Part shown: positions 21,048 to 30,131 of the stretch, in pieces | Layout of the letters: every line of letters starts with the position of its first letter | Position numbering within the stretch: the stretch's first letter is position 1 | Assembly: GCA_014529385.2 (NCBI GenBank) | Contig: CM043953.1 | Location: 115,356,049-115,420,048 of the forward strand | From: Adiantum capillus-veneris | Taxonomy: Eukaryota > Streptophyta > Polypodiopsida > Polypodiales > Pteridaceae | DNA: 64,000 nt | Reading direction: 5' to 3' | Notes under the pieces: generated by a model | Told to the model about the DNA's origin: nothing | Databases searched by the model: none | What the model saw: the letters and a program-made list of their open reading frames with translations, nothing else | Position numbers and translations under genes: made by a program

Positions 21048-21979
21048 AGCTACCATCAAGCGTGTGTATGACAGGATGCTCACGAGTTAGTACGCTTTTA
21101 TAGTTATGAATCTTTTTTATGATGATTCATATCAGGTGTGTTGAGTAACATATTTTTTTGATTCTTGTACTTTAGAAAAGGAAAGTAAAGAAAAGAAGAT
21201 ATAAATTAAGCTACATAATAAATAAGAAAAATCAACAGCCTCATATAACTTTAAATATTCATTCTCAATCTCAGGTTAACAATCGTGCAAATAGTCTATA
21301 TACTGCAACTCAGGAGAAGAAGTTATTGCTTAAGAAAGTCCAAATCCCAACCTTTAACACTAGGGTTGTGTGAGCATGAGCCACTTTTGTGGCTATAAGA
21401 AACATTTTTGTAATTCCTTGTTCTCATGGACCACAAAAAACCTCATCAAACCCTTTCAGAGATTTGTCCTCAAGGCATGTGGAGAGTTGAAAAAAAAATA
21501 GAAATAATTTTTTTCATGTAAATTATTATTTTTTAAGAGCCATCTTCTAGGTACACTCGAATAAAAATCACTCAAAAGGTTTGATACCTCATGTAGAACC
21601 CTTAAAAACCTTCAAAGCATATTGAAACTTTTTTGAAAAATACATTGATATGTATAGAATGAGAATATATGCATACATTATTTTTTAAAAAAACTGCCGA
21701 CTTGTTTTAGGCCTCAAATATGTGTATGCTGTTAAAATTAAAAGCCAGTTTTGTGGCGTCTTACTATTTTTAGAAAATTAAAATTTTTAATATTACATTT
21801 TTTGGGATAAATGGTATACTAGATTTTTTCTCTATGTCATAGGATCTCATTTGTATCCTATAGTCATGGTTTCTTAAAAAATAGACAGTCCTAGGACCAA
21901 TTTTATAGAATGAGGTGCGAAACCATTATTATGGTTCAAGCCACTTAAGTGGCTCAAACAAAAACCTAGTGTTAAGGGA

Positions 21980-22460
21980 GAAGGACCAAATTTAGAGCGT
22001 GATAGGAAAACATGGCTTGACGCCATGGATGATTACTTTCTAATAGCTGGGACAACACCAAAGAATCAAGCAATGTTGGGCATGTTCCACCTAATATGAG
22101 ATGCTAAACTCTGGTGGAAGCAGCACTATAGGGACAATCCTACTAGTAGCACATCTTGGGAAAGGATGAAGCAAGCAGTAAAATAATGTTACCTTCCACC
22201 TGCACATCAGACTATAAAGATGAATCAATTCTTTGCTTTATGATAGTTAGCACTCACCATGGAAGAATATTACACCAAGTTCGTCTCTCGAAGGAGGTAT
22301 GCTTCTGAAATGTCCATGGAGCAACAGATTGCTAGATTTTGTCAAGGATTGAATAGACCCCTAGGTACGCGTCTTTAGGCCATGGGGCCAACCTCTATCT
22401 AAGGTGTACTCATCAGGGCCAAGCCTCTGGCCACAGAAGTAGGTCTAGCTCCAAGGACAC
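21980..22460 (+). pseudogene. Ty3-type gag fragment
   Basis: One frame reads TWLDAMDDYFLIAGTTPKN, then DAKLWWKQHYRDNP, then MEEYYTKFVSRRRYASEMSM and QQIARFCQGLNRPLGTRL. This is the order of the Retrotrans_gag domain (W near the centre, then a C-terminal RF..GL motif). At least five in-frame stops (e.g. about 22098, 22184, 22241) show it is dead. It could be the gag of the element that begins at the 20440 primer site. Confidence 0.65.
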
Positions 22461-22822
22461 TTCAAAAATACTCGACATGGTGGTGGAATGGTGCAATCCA
22501 ATTATTTGGAGGAGATGTTCAACTGGTTTTTTCGCACAACATTTGCTCGTAAGCTCACAATGGAGCGTGCACGACAATCCAAGATTGCTATTGAAGTGCG
22601 CAAATGGAGTCGTCAAGAGCATAGCAACGAGTGGCAAATGTCGCAAGGTCCCACCAAGCATGCTGCATGGCGGCGATGCAAAGTGTGACAAGGATCAAAG
22701 TGGATACTGCGCGAGTCACTAAACGTGAACGCAGGGTCCAACTCTTAGCAAAATGTTTATTTAAAAAATAATACTTCTTTTAAAAAAATTAGTGTGAACA
22801 GGGCCCTTTTTAAATGGGCCCT

Positions 22823-22848
22823 TATAAATATTGCATGCTCTTATAAAT
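22823..22848 (+). promoter_or_regulatory. Two TATA-like boxes before the H3-like gene
   Basis: TATAAATA at 22823-22830 and TATAAAT at 22842-22848 lie 40-65 bp upstream of ATG 22888. Distance to a start site fits the first box best. No histone octamer (CGCGGATC) was seen nearby. Confidence 0.5.
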
Positions 22849-22887
22849 CACTCATTTCTTAAGAACAGGTGAGCTCTTACCAACAAA

Positions 22888-23784
22888 ATGGCGCGCACCA
22901 AACAAACCGCGAAAGAGCATCCGCCTGCCAACAAAAACACCCTCCAAGGATGTGAGAAGCCGTCATGGATTAAAGGCACAAGAAAACGGCCACGAACACC
23001 TGGCCGTTCCAGGAACTCTTCTAGTAGTGGGCATGGTGGTAGGGCACGAGAGTCATCAAGGACTGTTGAATCTCCACCTCCTCAAGATATAACGCCTAGA
23101 AAGAGAATGAAGCAATGTGCCCAGCGCTGGAGAGAAGCAGAGGGCCAGCAAACATCAGAGTCCGATAGGGAGCAGCCGTCGCGCCCCCAATCACAAGCAG
23201 GACCATCCAGGACTCGGGTGGTCAATACAGACACCGAATCAGAGAGTGAGCCACCATGGCTGCGAGAAAAAATACCGCGCACACACCGGGTGGCCGTTGG
23301 GGGGAAGACATTGCCTCAAGGCAAGGGAGCTCTCCCCACATGACAAGATCGGCAACCAAGGGAAGAGGAAGAATCAGAACAGGCTGCAGAACCAAGCCCT
23401 AAGCATGTAAACAGATGCAAGTCTAAGTTTTTCAAGAAGCCTTCACGCCGCCCGCCAGCAAATGTGCAAGTGCCCCCAAGACAACCGCAACGGCGCCGAA
23501 AAATAGTAAGGGCATTTGCAGAAATCCGCCACTACCAGAAGACGACGGAGCTCTTGATTCGACACGCCCCCTTTGCTCGCACTGTGAAGGAAGTGCTTCA
23601 AAGCTATGGAAATCAGTATAGAATGCAAGCAATAGCGCTAGAGGCTATTCAAGAAGCTACAGAGGCCCACATCATTTCAGTGTTGGAAGATACCAACCTA
23701 TGTGCCATTCATGCAAAGCGAGTGACAATACAGCCAAAAGATATGCAGCTTGCACGACGATTGCGACGAGACTTCGAGCATTAG
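22888..23784 (+). pseudogene. Long-tailed histone H3-like gene with one in-frame TGA
   Basis: The frame from ATG 22888 to TAG 23784 is 298 codons and open except for TGA at 23341-23343 (codon 152). It starts MARTKQTAKEHPP, so H3 residues 1-7 are kept, Lys4 included, while the K9-S10 position reads E-H. A Ser/Arg/Pro-rich tail of about 200 residues follows. From about residue 205 a histone fold is clear: [20 protein letters not shown], then [18 protein letters not shown], then [20 protein letters not shown] and [12 protein letters not shown]. The fold aligns to canonical H3 without gaps. The longer loop 1 and the Trp of typical plant CENH3 are absent, so I do not call it CENH3. It has no intron and a higher GC content than its surroundings. 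The TGA could be a CGA to TGA transition, which would make it a recent pseudogene. Whether it is expressed is unknown. Confidence 0.8.
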
Positions 23785-23932
23785 CCGAAGTTACCCCTCT
23801 TTTTGTATTGCACACCCTTATCTTTGTAATGATTTGACTTTCCAATGACAATATGATCAACAGTTGTGTCTACTCTGTCTATTATCTTTGTAATTTCAAG
23901 TTCTGCAGTCAATTTCAGTAAATTTGTGCATC

Positions 23933-24097
23933 TTAAGTACCCTTAGGGGTAGATAAGCCTACAAGGGGCAGAAAAAGGCCTGGCCACAAGGGCGCGCAAA
24001 TGGCCCATCCAAAACTGATGGATGGGCCATTTGCGCGCCCTTGTGGCCAGGCCTTTTTCTGCCCCTTGTAGGCTTATCTACCCCCAAGGGTACTTAA
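23933..24097. repeat. Near-perfect hairpin 1 (78-bp arms, 9-nt loop)
   Basis: Arms 23933-24010 and 24020-24097 differ at a single position (TTAGGGG against TTGGGGG) around the loop AAAACTGAT. The arms are GC-rich with GGGCGCGCAAATGGCCCATC next to the loop. One mismatch in 78 bp implies a young or gene-converted palindrome. A transcript would form long dsRNA. Confidence 0.95.
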
Positions 24098-24434
24098 AAT
24101 AACCAAATTTACTAAAACCTATTGGTTTTGCATCAATATTTTATATGGATCCTTATGGACACCTTTTTTTGGTCATTTCAAGCTTTGAATTCCTTATAGG
24201 ATATCAAAACAAATAACATATTGTGAAACCAAGTGTCCAACGTAATTTGACTTTTTGGTGCAAGGGTGTAGAAGGTAGAGCTAAAGCAAGTGATAGTTTG
24301 CTGGAAACTTCATTTCATAATTGATTTGAGCTTTTCTAGTGTCCTTGAGTGTGAACATATACTGGAATTGCCATAAAAAGGTTGCATTTAAATGAATGAT
24401 GCAAAACCAATCCATTGCAATAAATTTGTGATTT

Positions 24435-24599
24435 TTAAGTACCCTAGGGGGTAGATTGGCCTATAAGGGGCAAAAAAATGCCTGGCCACAAGGGCGCGCA
24501 AATGGCCCATCCAAAACTGATGGTTGGGCCATTTGTGCACCCTTGTGGCCAGGAATTTTTTGCCCCTTATAGGCTAATCTAACCCCCTAGGGTACTTAA
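24435..24599. repeat. Hairpin 2, diverged copy of hairpin 1
   Basis: It has the same order of words (TTAAGTACCCTAGGGG, GGCCTATAAGGGGCAAAA, CCTGGCCACAAGGGCGCGCA, loop AAAACTGAT), but the arms differ from each other at several positions and the outer part is about 15-20% diverged from hairpin 1. Two members 340 bp apart define a small foldback family. Confidence 0.9.
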
Positions 24600-24778
24600 A
24601 AATCACAATTATACTCAAATTGACTGCAATTACATACCTTGAAATAACAAAGTCAAAAAACAATTCATATCACCAATTGAAACAATTTTCAAGATTGACA
24701 AATCAGATTGAAAAGAATTTGCAATATAGAGAGACAATTTCAAATATTTTTTATTCCTTCTAGCACGGTGATTTTACA

Positions 24779-26356
24779 TCATGTATCTGAGGAGTTCAGA
24801 ATTTTTTTGACCATTTCCTGGCGCCTATTTTGCGCGTAAGGCAACTCCCCAATCAAGAGGGACTGCGCTATGGCATTTGGGTCAGTTGAGCCAATGGAAG
24901 CTTGTATCCCTATCTGGGCAAGCACTTTACCACGAAAGCCAGTGCCAAACGCTGTGCATACAAGGGATCTACGCACTAGGAACACTTGATGCGCAGTTTG
25001 AGCAATGGTACTCAAACACAAAAACTTACTCAAAGCTTTTAACGACCAAGTCATAAAATGGGCTTGGGGAGTAAATTCATTATGGATAATGGCCACATCG
25101 CTAGGGGGGAGTTGTCCGAGGTAATGCGCAAGGGAAGCTTGAGGTCCAAAGCCCGTCCGCTTGCCACCCGTCCTTGCAGCAAAATCATCAACCTCCACAA
25201 CATCCTGTCATAAACCGATGAAGGTTGAGAAAAAAGACAACGAAGGATAAAATAGTAACATGAAAATTAGGATACAGTTTACCTCCTTCTCCTTGTCGTC
25301 CTCCTCCCTGTTGCCCTTTGCATCCAAGTCAATGCTCCCATGCACCACAGATATAAGCTTTGGATCATCAGATGGGAGGTTGCATAATGGCATAGGCATC
25401 CTAGCAGCCTCAACCTTGGCTTGCGTGGCTTGGAAATATTCATCAGCCACGTGCAACTGCTCTGCTGCCAGGACCTCCGCACATACAACTGCAATAGTGT
25501 CAGCAACAGAGTCCCCATCTGGAAAGAGCTTGCTTTCTAGGGCATCTGGCGTATTGTCTAAGGGACATTTGCTGTTGTTGCATAGCATGCTCAAGCATTC
25601 ATCCATGCGCAGGCCAAATGCTTTTTCCAAATCATGCAGGAACACAAACTCCTCCCCATCCACTAACACTGAGGAGAAGCGGCTAATTTCTACCTCTGGG
25701 ATAGCCACATCCGTCAGTGGTAGTGGCACTGGAGTGTCACTAGGGCCAGCCGCAACTATGGATTTCTCAACCACTTCCTCAAGACCCCTAGGGTACTCGA
25801 GCTGGTGTGCTTTTCCTTCCGCTGCAGGGTTCATGGGGATAACCTGCTGCTCCTTGGTGTCCTTGATAAAGGACCCAACTTGAAGGTGTGGTAAGAGGAG
25901 CTCCTCCAAATCAGGTTCCTCGCTCACCAAGAAGATAAATGTTGCGAGCCGAGAAAGGTACTCCACCCCCAACTTGCGCTTCTTGAGCGCTGACACCCCA
26001 GGGGCTTGCTCGTCCAAGTAATGGCCTGCATTGGTTGCAATTTCTTGGAATCGTTGCAACCGCTTGGAGAATGGGCGATCACCTTTGTGTATATAGCGCA
26101 AAAGATCGCAAGGCACCCAGATCCCTGGATGTGGGGGGATAGATACAGAATATTTTATGATGTGCTCCTCCATGAACGCAGAAATCTCCTCAAATGCATC
26201 CATGTGAAGGGCAACTGTGGTGTCAAGGTCAGGGAGACAAGTACAAAAGGTGTGGAGGTGCAACTTCCCTTTGTATTTGGTGTCCTTGAGGAAGAGGATG
26301 AAGCATGACAAAGGGGTGGATATGGGTACAGATGCAGAGGCTGTGGCAGCATCCAT
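24779..26356 (-). CDS. Spliced gene of unknown function, apparently intact
   Basis: Exon 1 runs from ATG 26356 to 25283 and exon 2 from 25204 to 24779. The donor GAG|GTAAAC and acceptor TTTATGACAG|GATG join KEKE to DVVEVDDF in phase 0 over a 78-nt intron (25205-25282). The product is about 500 residues with no stop. The N-terminal half is mixed helical and charged (e.g. YLSRLATFIFLVSEEPDLEE), the middle is acidic, and exon 2 ends with GFRGKVLAQIGIQASIG and LPYAQNRRQEMVKKIL. I recognise no domain. ATG 26404 is also in frame, but a TATA box (TATAAAA on the minus strand, about 26439-26445) would place transcription start close to 26410, so ATG 26356 is preferred. It converges on the H3-like gene and has similar GC content. 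Confidence 0.65.
25205..25282 (-). other. 78-nt intron
   Basis: The minus strand reads GTAAACTGTATCC at the start and a T-rich stretch before TTTATGACAG at the end. The intron contains an in-frame stop, so the long open frame before it would otherwise end within the intron. Confidence 0.75.
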
Positions 26357-26438
26357 GTTTAGCCTGGGGTGTGGATAGAGAGTGGAGGAGCTCAAGAGTT
26401 GCAAAAGTGAAAATAGTGAATGAGTTAGGTGGCCCCCC

Positions 26439-26445
26439 TTTTATA
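26439..26445 (-). promoter_or_regulatory. TATA box for the minus-strand gene
   Basis: On the minus strand, TATAAAA sits within ACATTATAAAAGGGGGG, about 85 bp before ATG 26356. The similar layout of TATA and a GGGCCC/GGGG patch before the H3-like gene is notable but may be chance. Confidence 0.45.
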
Positions 26446-26601
26446 ATGTACCCTTTTTTTAAGACATTAAAAAAAAGGCACTTTCACCAAAAAATGATTT
26501 CTCATCCCAATGCAAAAAATTATATTCAAAGGCATGATTTGCCGAAGCAAATCATGTTGATTACAGCGGGGATCAATATGAAAATTGCAAGAGTTACAAA
26601 G

Positions 26602-27222
26602 TTATAAGATCGATAGCATAGTTCCATCTATCCCCCAGTCCTCCTCGACCTTCAATTTGTCTTCCATTCTCTTCCCAATCTGCGGACATTCATTACAATA
26701 AGCATCTAATGATCGACAAACCATGATGTATTGAAAATGCGGTGGAAGGATTCTCACCTTGTGACCTTGTAAACGAAATTGTGCTTGTTGAAGGGCCTCA
26801 AAACCCATAATAACCAAATGTTCTCGAACATTACTGAGAGTCCAATGCTTATTCACTTGGACTGCCTCCAAAGCATCGTTGGGCATCTTCACTGCAATGT
26901 CAAAGCTTGCAATTGTGCCGTCTACACTCTGTAAGGGAGTCCACACTCCAAGCTTGCACATCCAACGATCATAGTGAAATCGTATGTACAAGGAGGTGCG
27001 GGATTTCAAATAGCGCATTCCAATACCTGAAGCTCCAACCTTACAACGGTACCGGTCCCCTTTGTGCATGCCCTCCACAAAACCCCAGTCCTCTTCTAAA
27101 AGCCTTCCTAATTCCTCGTAATGCGCATCTTTACATACAAGCATTGTGGTAGTCTCCACAAATCCAAACTCTTTAAAAATGTGCACAAAACAATGAATAG
27201 GCAAACACCAGCTCAAGCCCAC
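26602..27222 (-). CDS. ORF of 206 codons, unknown function
   Basis: The uninterrupted minus-strand frame starts MGLSWCLPIHCF and includes LGRLLEEDWGFVEGMHKGDR, YLKSRTSLYIRFHYDRWMCK and LGVWTPLQSVDG. Composition is that of a globular protein and there is no repeat. An internal GTGAGA...CCGCAG segment of 78 nt (about 26757-26680) could be a phase-0 intron without stops, so the protein may be 180 or 206 residues. It ends 246 bp upstream of the next minus-strand start, with a separate TATA box between, so they look like separate genes. Function is not recognised. Confidence 0.5.
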   Translation of the reverse strand: MGLSWCLPIHCFVHIFKEFGFVETTTMLVCKDAHYEELGRLLEEDWGFVEGMHKGDRYRCKVGASGIGMRYLKSRTSLYIRFHYDRWMCKLGVWTPLQSVDGTIASFDIAVKMPNDALEAVQVNKHWTLSNVREHLVIMGFEALQQAQFRLQGHKVRILPPHFQYIMVCRSLDAYCNECPQIGKRMEDKLKVEEDWGIDGTMLSIL

Positions 27223-27349
27223 AGACCTAGATCCTTAAATAAATTAGTGGTGGTATTCATCACTATCCTAGGCCTCTCCATTGCGTATTTTGGTTTTATG
27301 TCAGCTTTTGGAATCCCATTTAGTTTTTTTGGTTCTCATTAAGGTGGTA

Positions 27350-28070
27350 CTATAGGTTTTGGAGGTGGAACCTCTACCCAATCTTCTAGTTTGGTAATCG
27401 GTGGCTTTGTTGAAGTTTGGGCTATCTGAATCATTTTTGGCACGTCTCTAGCCACTGCTTTTCTAGCCATGTGTATGGATAATTCAGTCATCTTTGTTCT
27501 TGGGTTTGATTATTTTTGAGCTGTGCATCATCCGCTTTCAAGAGGGCATCTAGAGGTTTGTTAAATTTCTCAACTAGGACTAATGCTCTTGAGCTAACAC
27601 TTATAGGCTTGCTTTTTGTGGATAGCTCATTTGATGGTTGAGGCATTGGTGTTATATTAGGAGCAACCTTTTCTTCATGATGTTTTATTTTCTCTTTTGC
27701 TTGGGTAAGTTCTTTAGCTAGGGAGTTTTGCTCTTGTTATGTACGCACTTTCATCCTAGCCTTCCTAGTTTTCTAGCTATTTGGTTGACTATGTGGTTTT
27801 TGGCTAGGTGCATCTACTTTTGGTTCTTCAATCATCGGTTCCTCAAGAGCTTTTAAAGATTGTGCTCTTGTTATGGCCTAAACAAGCACAACATTATCAT
27901 TCTTTGAACTTCTAGGTTGTTGTACAATTCCTTGGACAACCTTTGTATTCTTTGCAATTGTGACTGGGCTATGTGGACCATTAGGTATTAAATGGGTTTT
28001 GCCACAGTCAATACAATAGCTATTATCTTGGATTATCTTTGGACTAGGACATTATAGTTTTGGGACTTTT
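27350..28070 (-). pseudogene. Degenerate retroelement gag/linker-like sequence
   Basis: The minus strand reads KIIQDNSYCIDCGKTHLIP, then SPVTIAKNTKVVQGIVQQPR, then Lys/Gln/Pro-rich sequence (LAKELTQAKEKIKHHEEKV, then SSRALVLVEKFNKPLDALLK), with several stops. A Cys pair with following His and a Pro/Gln-rich linker resemble gag-pol linkers of plant Ty3 elements. The match is weak. Confidence 0.35.
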
Positions 28071-28379
28071 GGCAACTCTTTATGACTGTAGGTATTGACA
28101 TAGTCAGCCCCCTATTTGTAATGAACAACAGTGTCCATTCATCAATATTATATTTGCAAATGGGTAGAGTGGGCTCTACCAAGATTGGTTGTGCATATCT
28201 CCCCTTGTGTGTCCTTGGTTGTAGTAGTTGTAGGTGCAATGGAAGCAAGTGCAAGTCAAGAGTCGAGAGAGAGAGGGAAAGCACGTAGCAAGGTTGGGTG
28301 GAGCTTAAGGGTTAAAGATTGCTCTTTCTCCTTATTCTTAGTGTACATTAAGAATAAGGTTAGTTACATGGGTTAGTGT

Positions 28380-28440
28380 CCAAGCGCGGCCAGTTGGTTT
28401 GCAACCCCAAAAAACTCCCACTTGAAGGCCAACATAGCCT
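28380..28440 (-). other. Polypurine tract and LTR edge of the minus-strand copia
   Basis: Minus-strand CTTCAAGTGGGAGTTTTTTG followed by GGGTTGCAAACC resembles the AAGTGGGAGGT-TGTTGGGG junction of the other copia elements in this window (47.9 and 63.6 kb). The 3' LTR would run leftward towards about 28080. Its other end was not determined. ACAACCATGAAGCTGAGTAG occurs twice (about 28461 and 28511). Confidence 0.45.
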
Positions 28441-28514
28441 AAGTGGTGTATATATATGTACAACCATGAAGCTGAGTAGCTTCACCCTATACCCATTAAC
28501 TCACCGCTACAACC

Positions 28515-30126
28515 ATGAAGCTGAGTAGCTACAAGACTTTCTCTATGTATGTTTCCTGTGATAACTCAAGAATACGACGCTTGCAATCCCTCTTGCTTTG
28601 CATGTCAAAAAAGTGTTTAGCATCCCCCAAATCTTTCAGTGCAAGATTGTTGCTAGGTGTTTTCTTCTCCTCAGTGGATTTCCCAGCTATAAGCATTTCA
28701 TCAACGTACAAAAATGGAATGATCATTGAACCATCATCTAAATTTCTAGTGTACAAGTAGTGATCGTCTTTGCTCCTCTTATACCCTTGAGACCTCATAC
28801 ATGCATCAAATTTAAGATACCACTGCCTTGAACCTTGAGCTTACAAACTAGATCCTGACGTCTTGCATCCTCCTGAAGAAACCTTTCAGGCTACTGCATG
28901 TAAACATCCTCATCCAGATCCTCATGAAGAAAAGCTATCTTCACATCTATTTGGACATGTCCTCAATTGCCACAATTCCAAGTATGGTTCTAAGTGTTGT
29001 CATCTTGACCACAGGCAAGAAGATTTCATCAAAATCGACTCCTTTTTCTTGCTTGAACCCGTTGGCTACAAGTCTAGCCTTATACTTTGAATTGGGATCA
29101 CTCGAAGTAAATTTCTTCTTGTAAACCCATTTGCAAGGTAAAGTGGCAGTCCTACCAAGTCCCAAGTGTCATTAGCCACAATCAAAGTATACTCAGATTG
29201 CATAGCTTGCTGCCACTTTAGCTTATCATCTGCCATCATAGCCTCTTGGTAGTAGCTTCGCTCACCGTATTCCGTCAACATGATGTAATCAAGACCTAGT
29301 TCAAAATTCTCACATGGACGAGAGACTCTAATAGACTATCTTAGTCCTTGATTGCTACTATCTACTCCCCTTAGAGCATCGTTAGTGGAAGGTTTGTCAC
29401 TAGCACCCTGAGTTGATCTTACTGTCTCTGAGGCAACATCCTCAAAAGTAACTTTGGAAACCTTTATTTCTTTGATAGGTTTCTTATGCATCTTTGACTC
29501 ATTGAAGATCACATGTGAACTATGGATGACTTTATAAGATTTTGGGTGCCAGAGGCCATATCTTATCTCTCCATCAGCACCATATCCAACAAAGATACAT
29601 TTTTGTGACTTTGGCTCTAACTTCTCTCTAAGTTGCTTGGGCATGTGAGCATAAGCTTCACAACCAAAGACACGTAGATGGTCATATTGAGGCTTACATT
29701 TAGATCATAACTCTTTTGGAATCTCATAATTCAATGGCGTACTAAGTGAACAATTTATGATGTGCATGATTGTTAAGACGGCTTCTATTCAAAAGCCCTG
29801 TGCAAGATTCGCCATAGAGAGCATGGTTGTGACCCTCTCTTGAATCATATGTTTCATACACTTAGCAGCTCCATTTTGAGCTGGTGTGTAAAGTGCAATA
29901 AGTTGCCTCTTAATCCCTTTTTGTGCATAGAGAGCATGGTTGTGACCCTCTCTTAAATCATATGATTCATACACTCAGCAACTCCATTTTGAGCTGGTGT
30001 GTATGGTGCAATAAACTGCCTCTTAATCCCTTTTTGTGCACAAAAATTCTCAAAATTTTTGGAGACATACTCTCCTTCATTGTCAATTTACACCTTTTGA
30101 GTTTCTTGCCAGATTGATTCTCTACG
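28515..30126 (-). pseudogene. Ty1/copia pol, 3' half (integrase end and RT)
   Basis: In minus order: integrase (GIKRQFIAPYTPAQNG, with a duplicated stretch), the integrase C-terminal part (REKLEPKSQKCIFVGYGADG), then RT (WQQAMQSEY, PCKWVYKKKF, KYKARLVANGFKQEKGVDFD, VVKMTTLRTILGIVA). It ends with IPFLYVDEMLIAGKS, where the catalytic YVDD is YVDE, and LSQETYIEKVL. RNase H is missing: the polypurine tract follows within 75 bp. Frameshifts are frequent. The gag half lies at 38251-39830, separated by the chromovirus. Confidence 0.8.
29821..30046 (-). repeat. 113-bp tandem duplication inside copia integrase
   Basis: The block beginning GCATGGTTGTGACCCTCTCT and ending CCCTTTTTGTGCA occurs at 29821 and again at 29934, with about ten differences. 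The period (113 bp) is not a multiple of three, so it breaks the frame. It duplicates the YTPAQNG motif containing the region of the third catalytic residue. Confidence 0.8.
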
Positions 30127-30131
30127 AGCAC
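30127..30131. other. Left TSD AGCAC of the chromovirus
   Basis: AGCAC here is repeated at 38246-38250, directly after the right LTR. The surrounding copia integrase continues across the pair. Confidence 0.9.

Larger units (their letters stand above)
23880..24665. repeat. Nested inverted repeat between convergent genes
   Basis: The left outer flank (TTTCAAGTTCTGCAGTCAAT) and the reverse complement of the right outer flank (TTTCAAGGTATG, GCAGTCAATTTGAGTA) match. Inside, TTGGTTTTGCATCA (about 24123) mirrors TGATGCAAAACCAA (about 24399). Each half carries its own hairpin. The centre, about 24150-24390, is not clearly symmetrical. The structure lies between the stop of the H3-like gene and the stop of the minus-strand gene ending at 24779, so it may serve as both genes' 3' region. 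Confidence 0.75.

Noticed and set aside
22888-23784. Calling the H3-like gene CENH3
   Set aside because: Loop 1 has no insertion relative to H3, helix 2 lacks the Trp, and [15 protein letters not shown] is canonical. A long tail alone is not diagnostic.
23933-24097. Metazoan-type histone mRNA 3' stem-loop
   Set aside because: That stem-loop is 6 bp with a 4-nt loop. This hairpin has 78-bp arms, and plant histone mRNAs are polyadenylated.
25260-25883. 207-codon plus-strand ORF
   Set aside because: Antisense to the spliced minus-strand gene, Ser-rich, with no motif; the minus strand has splice sites and a TATA box.
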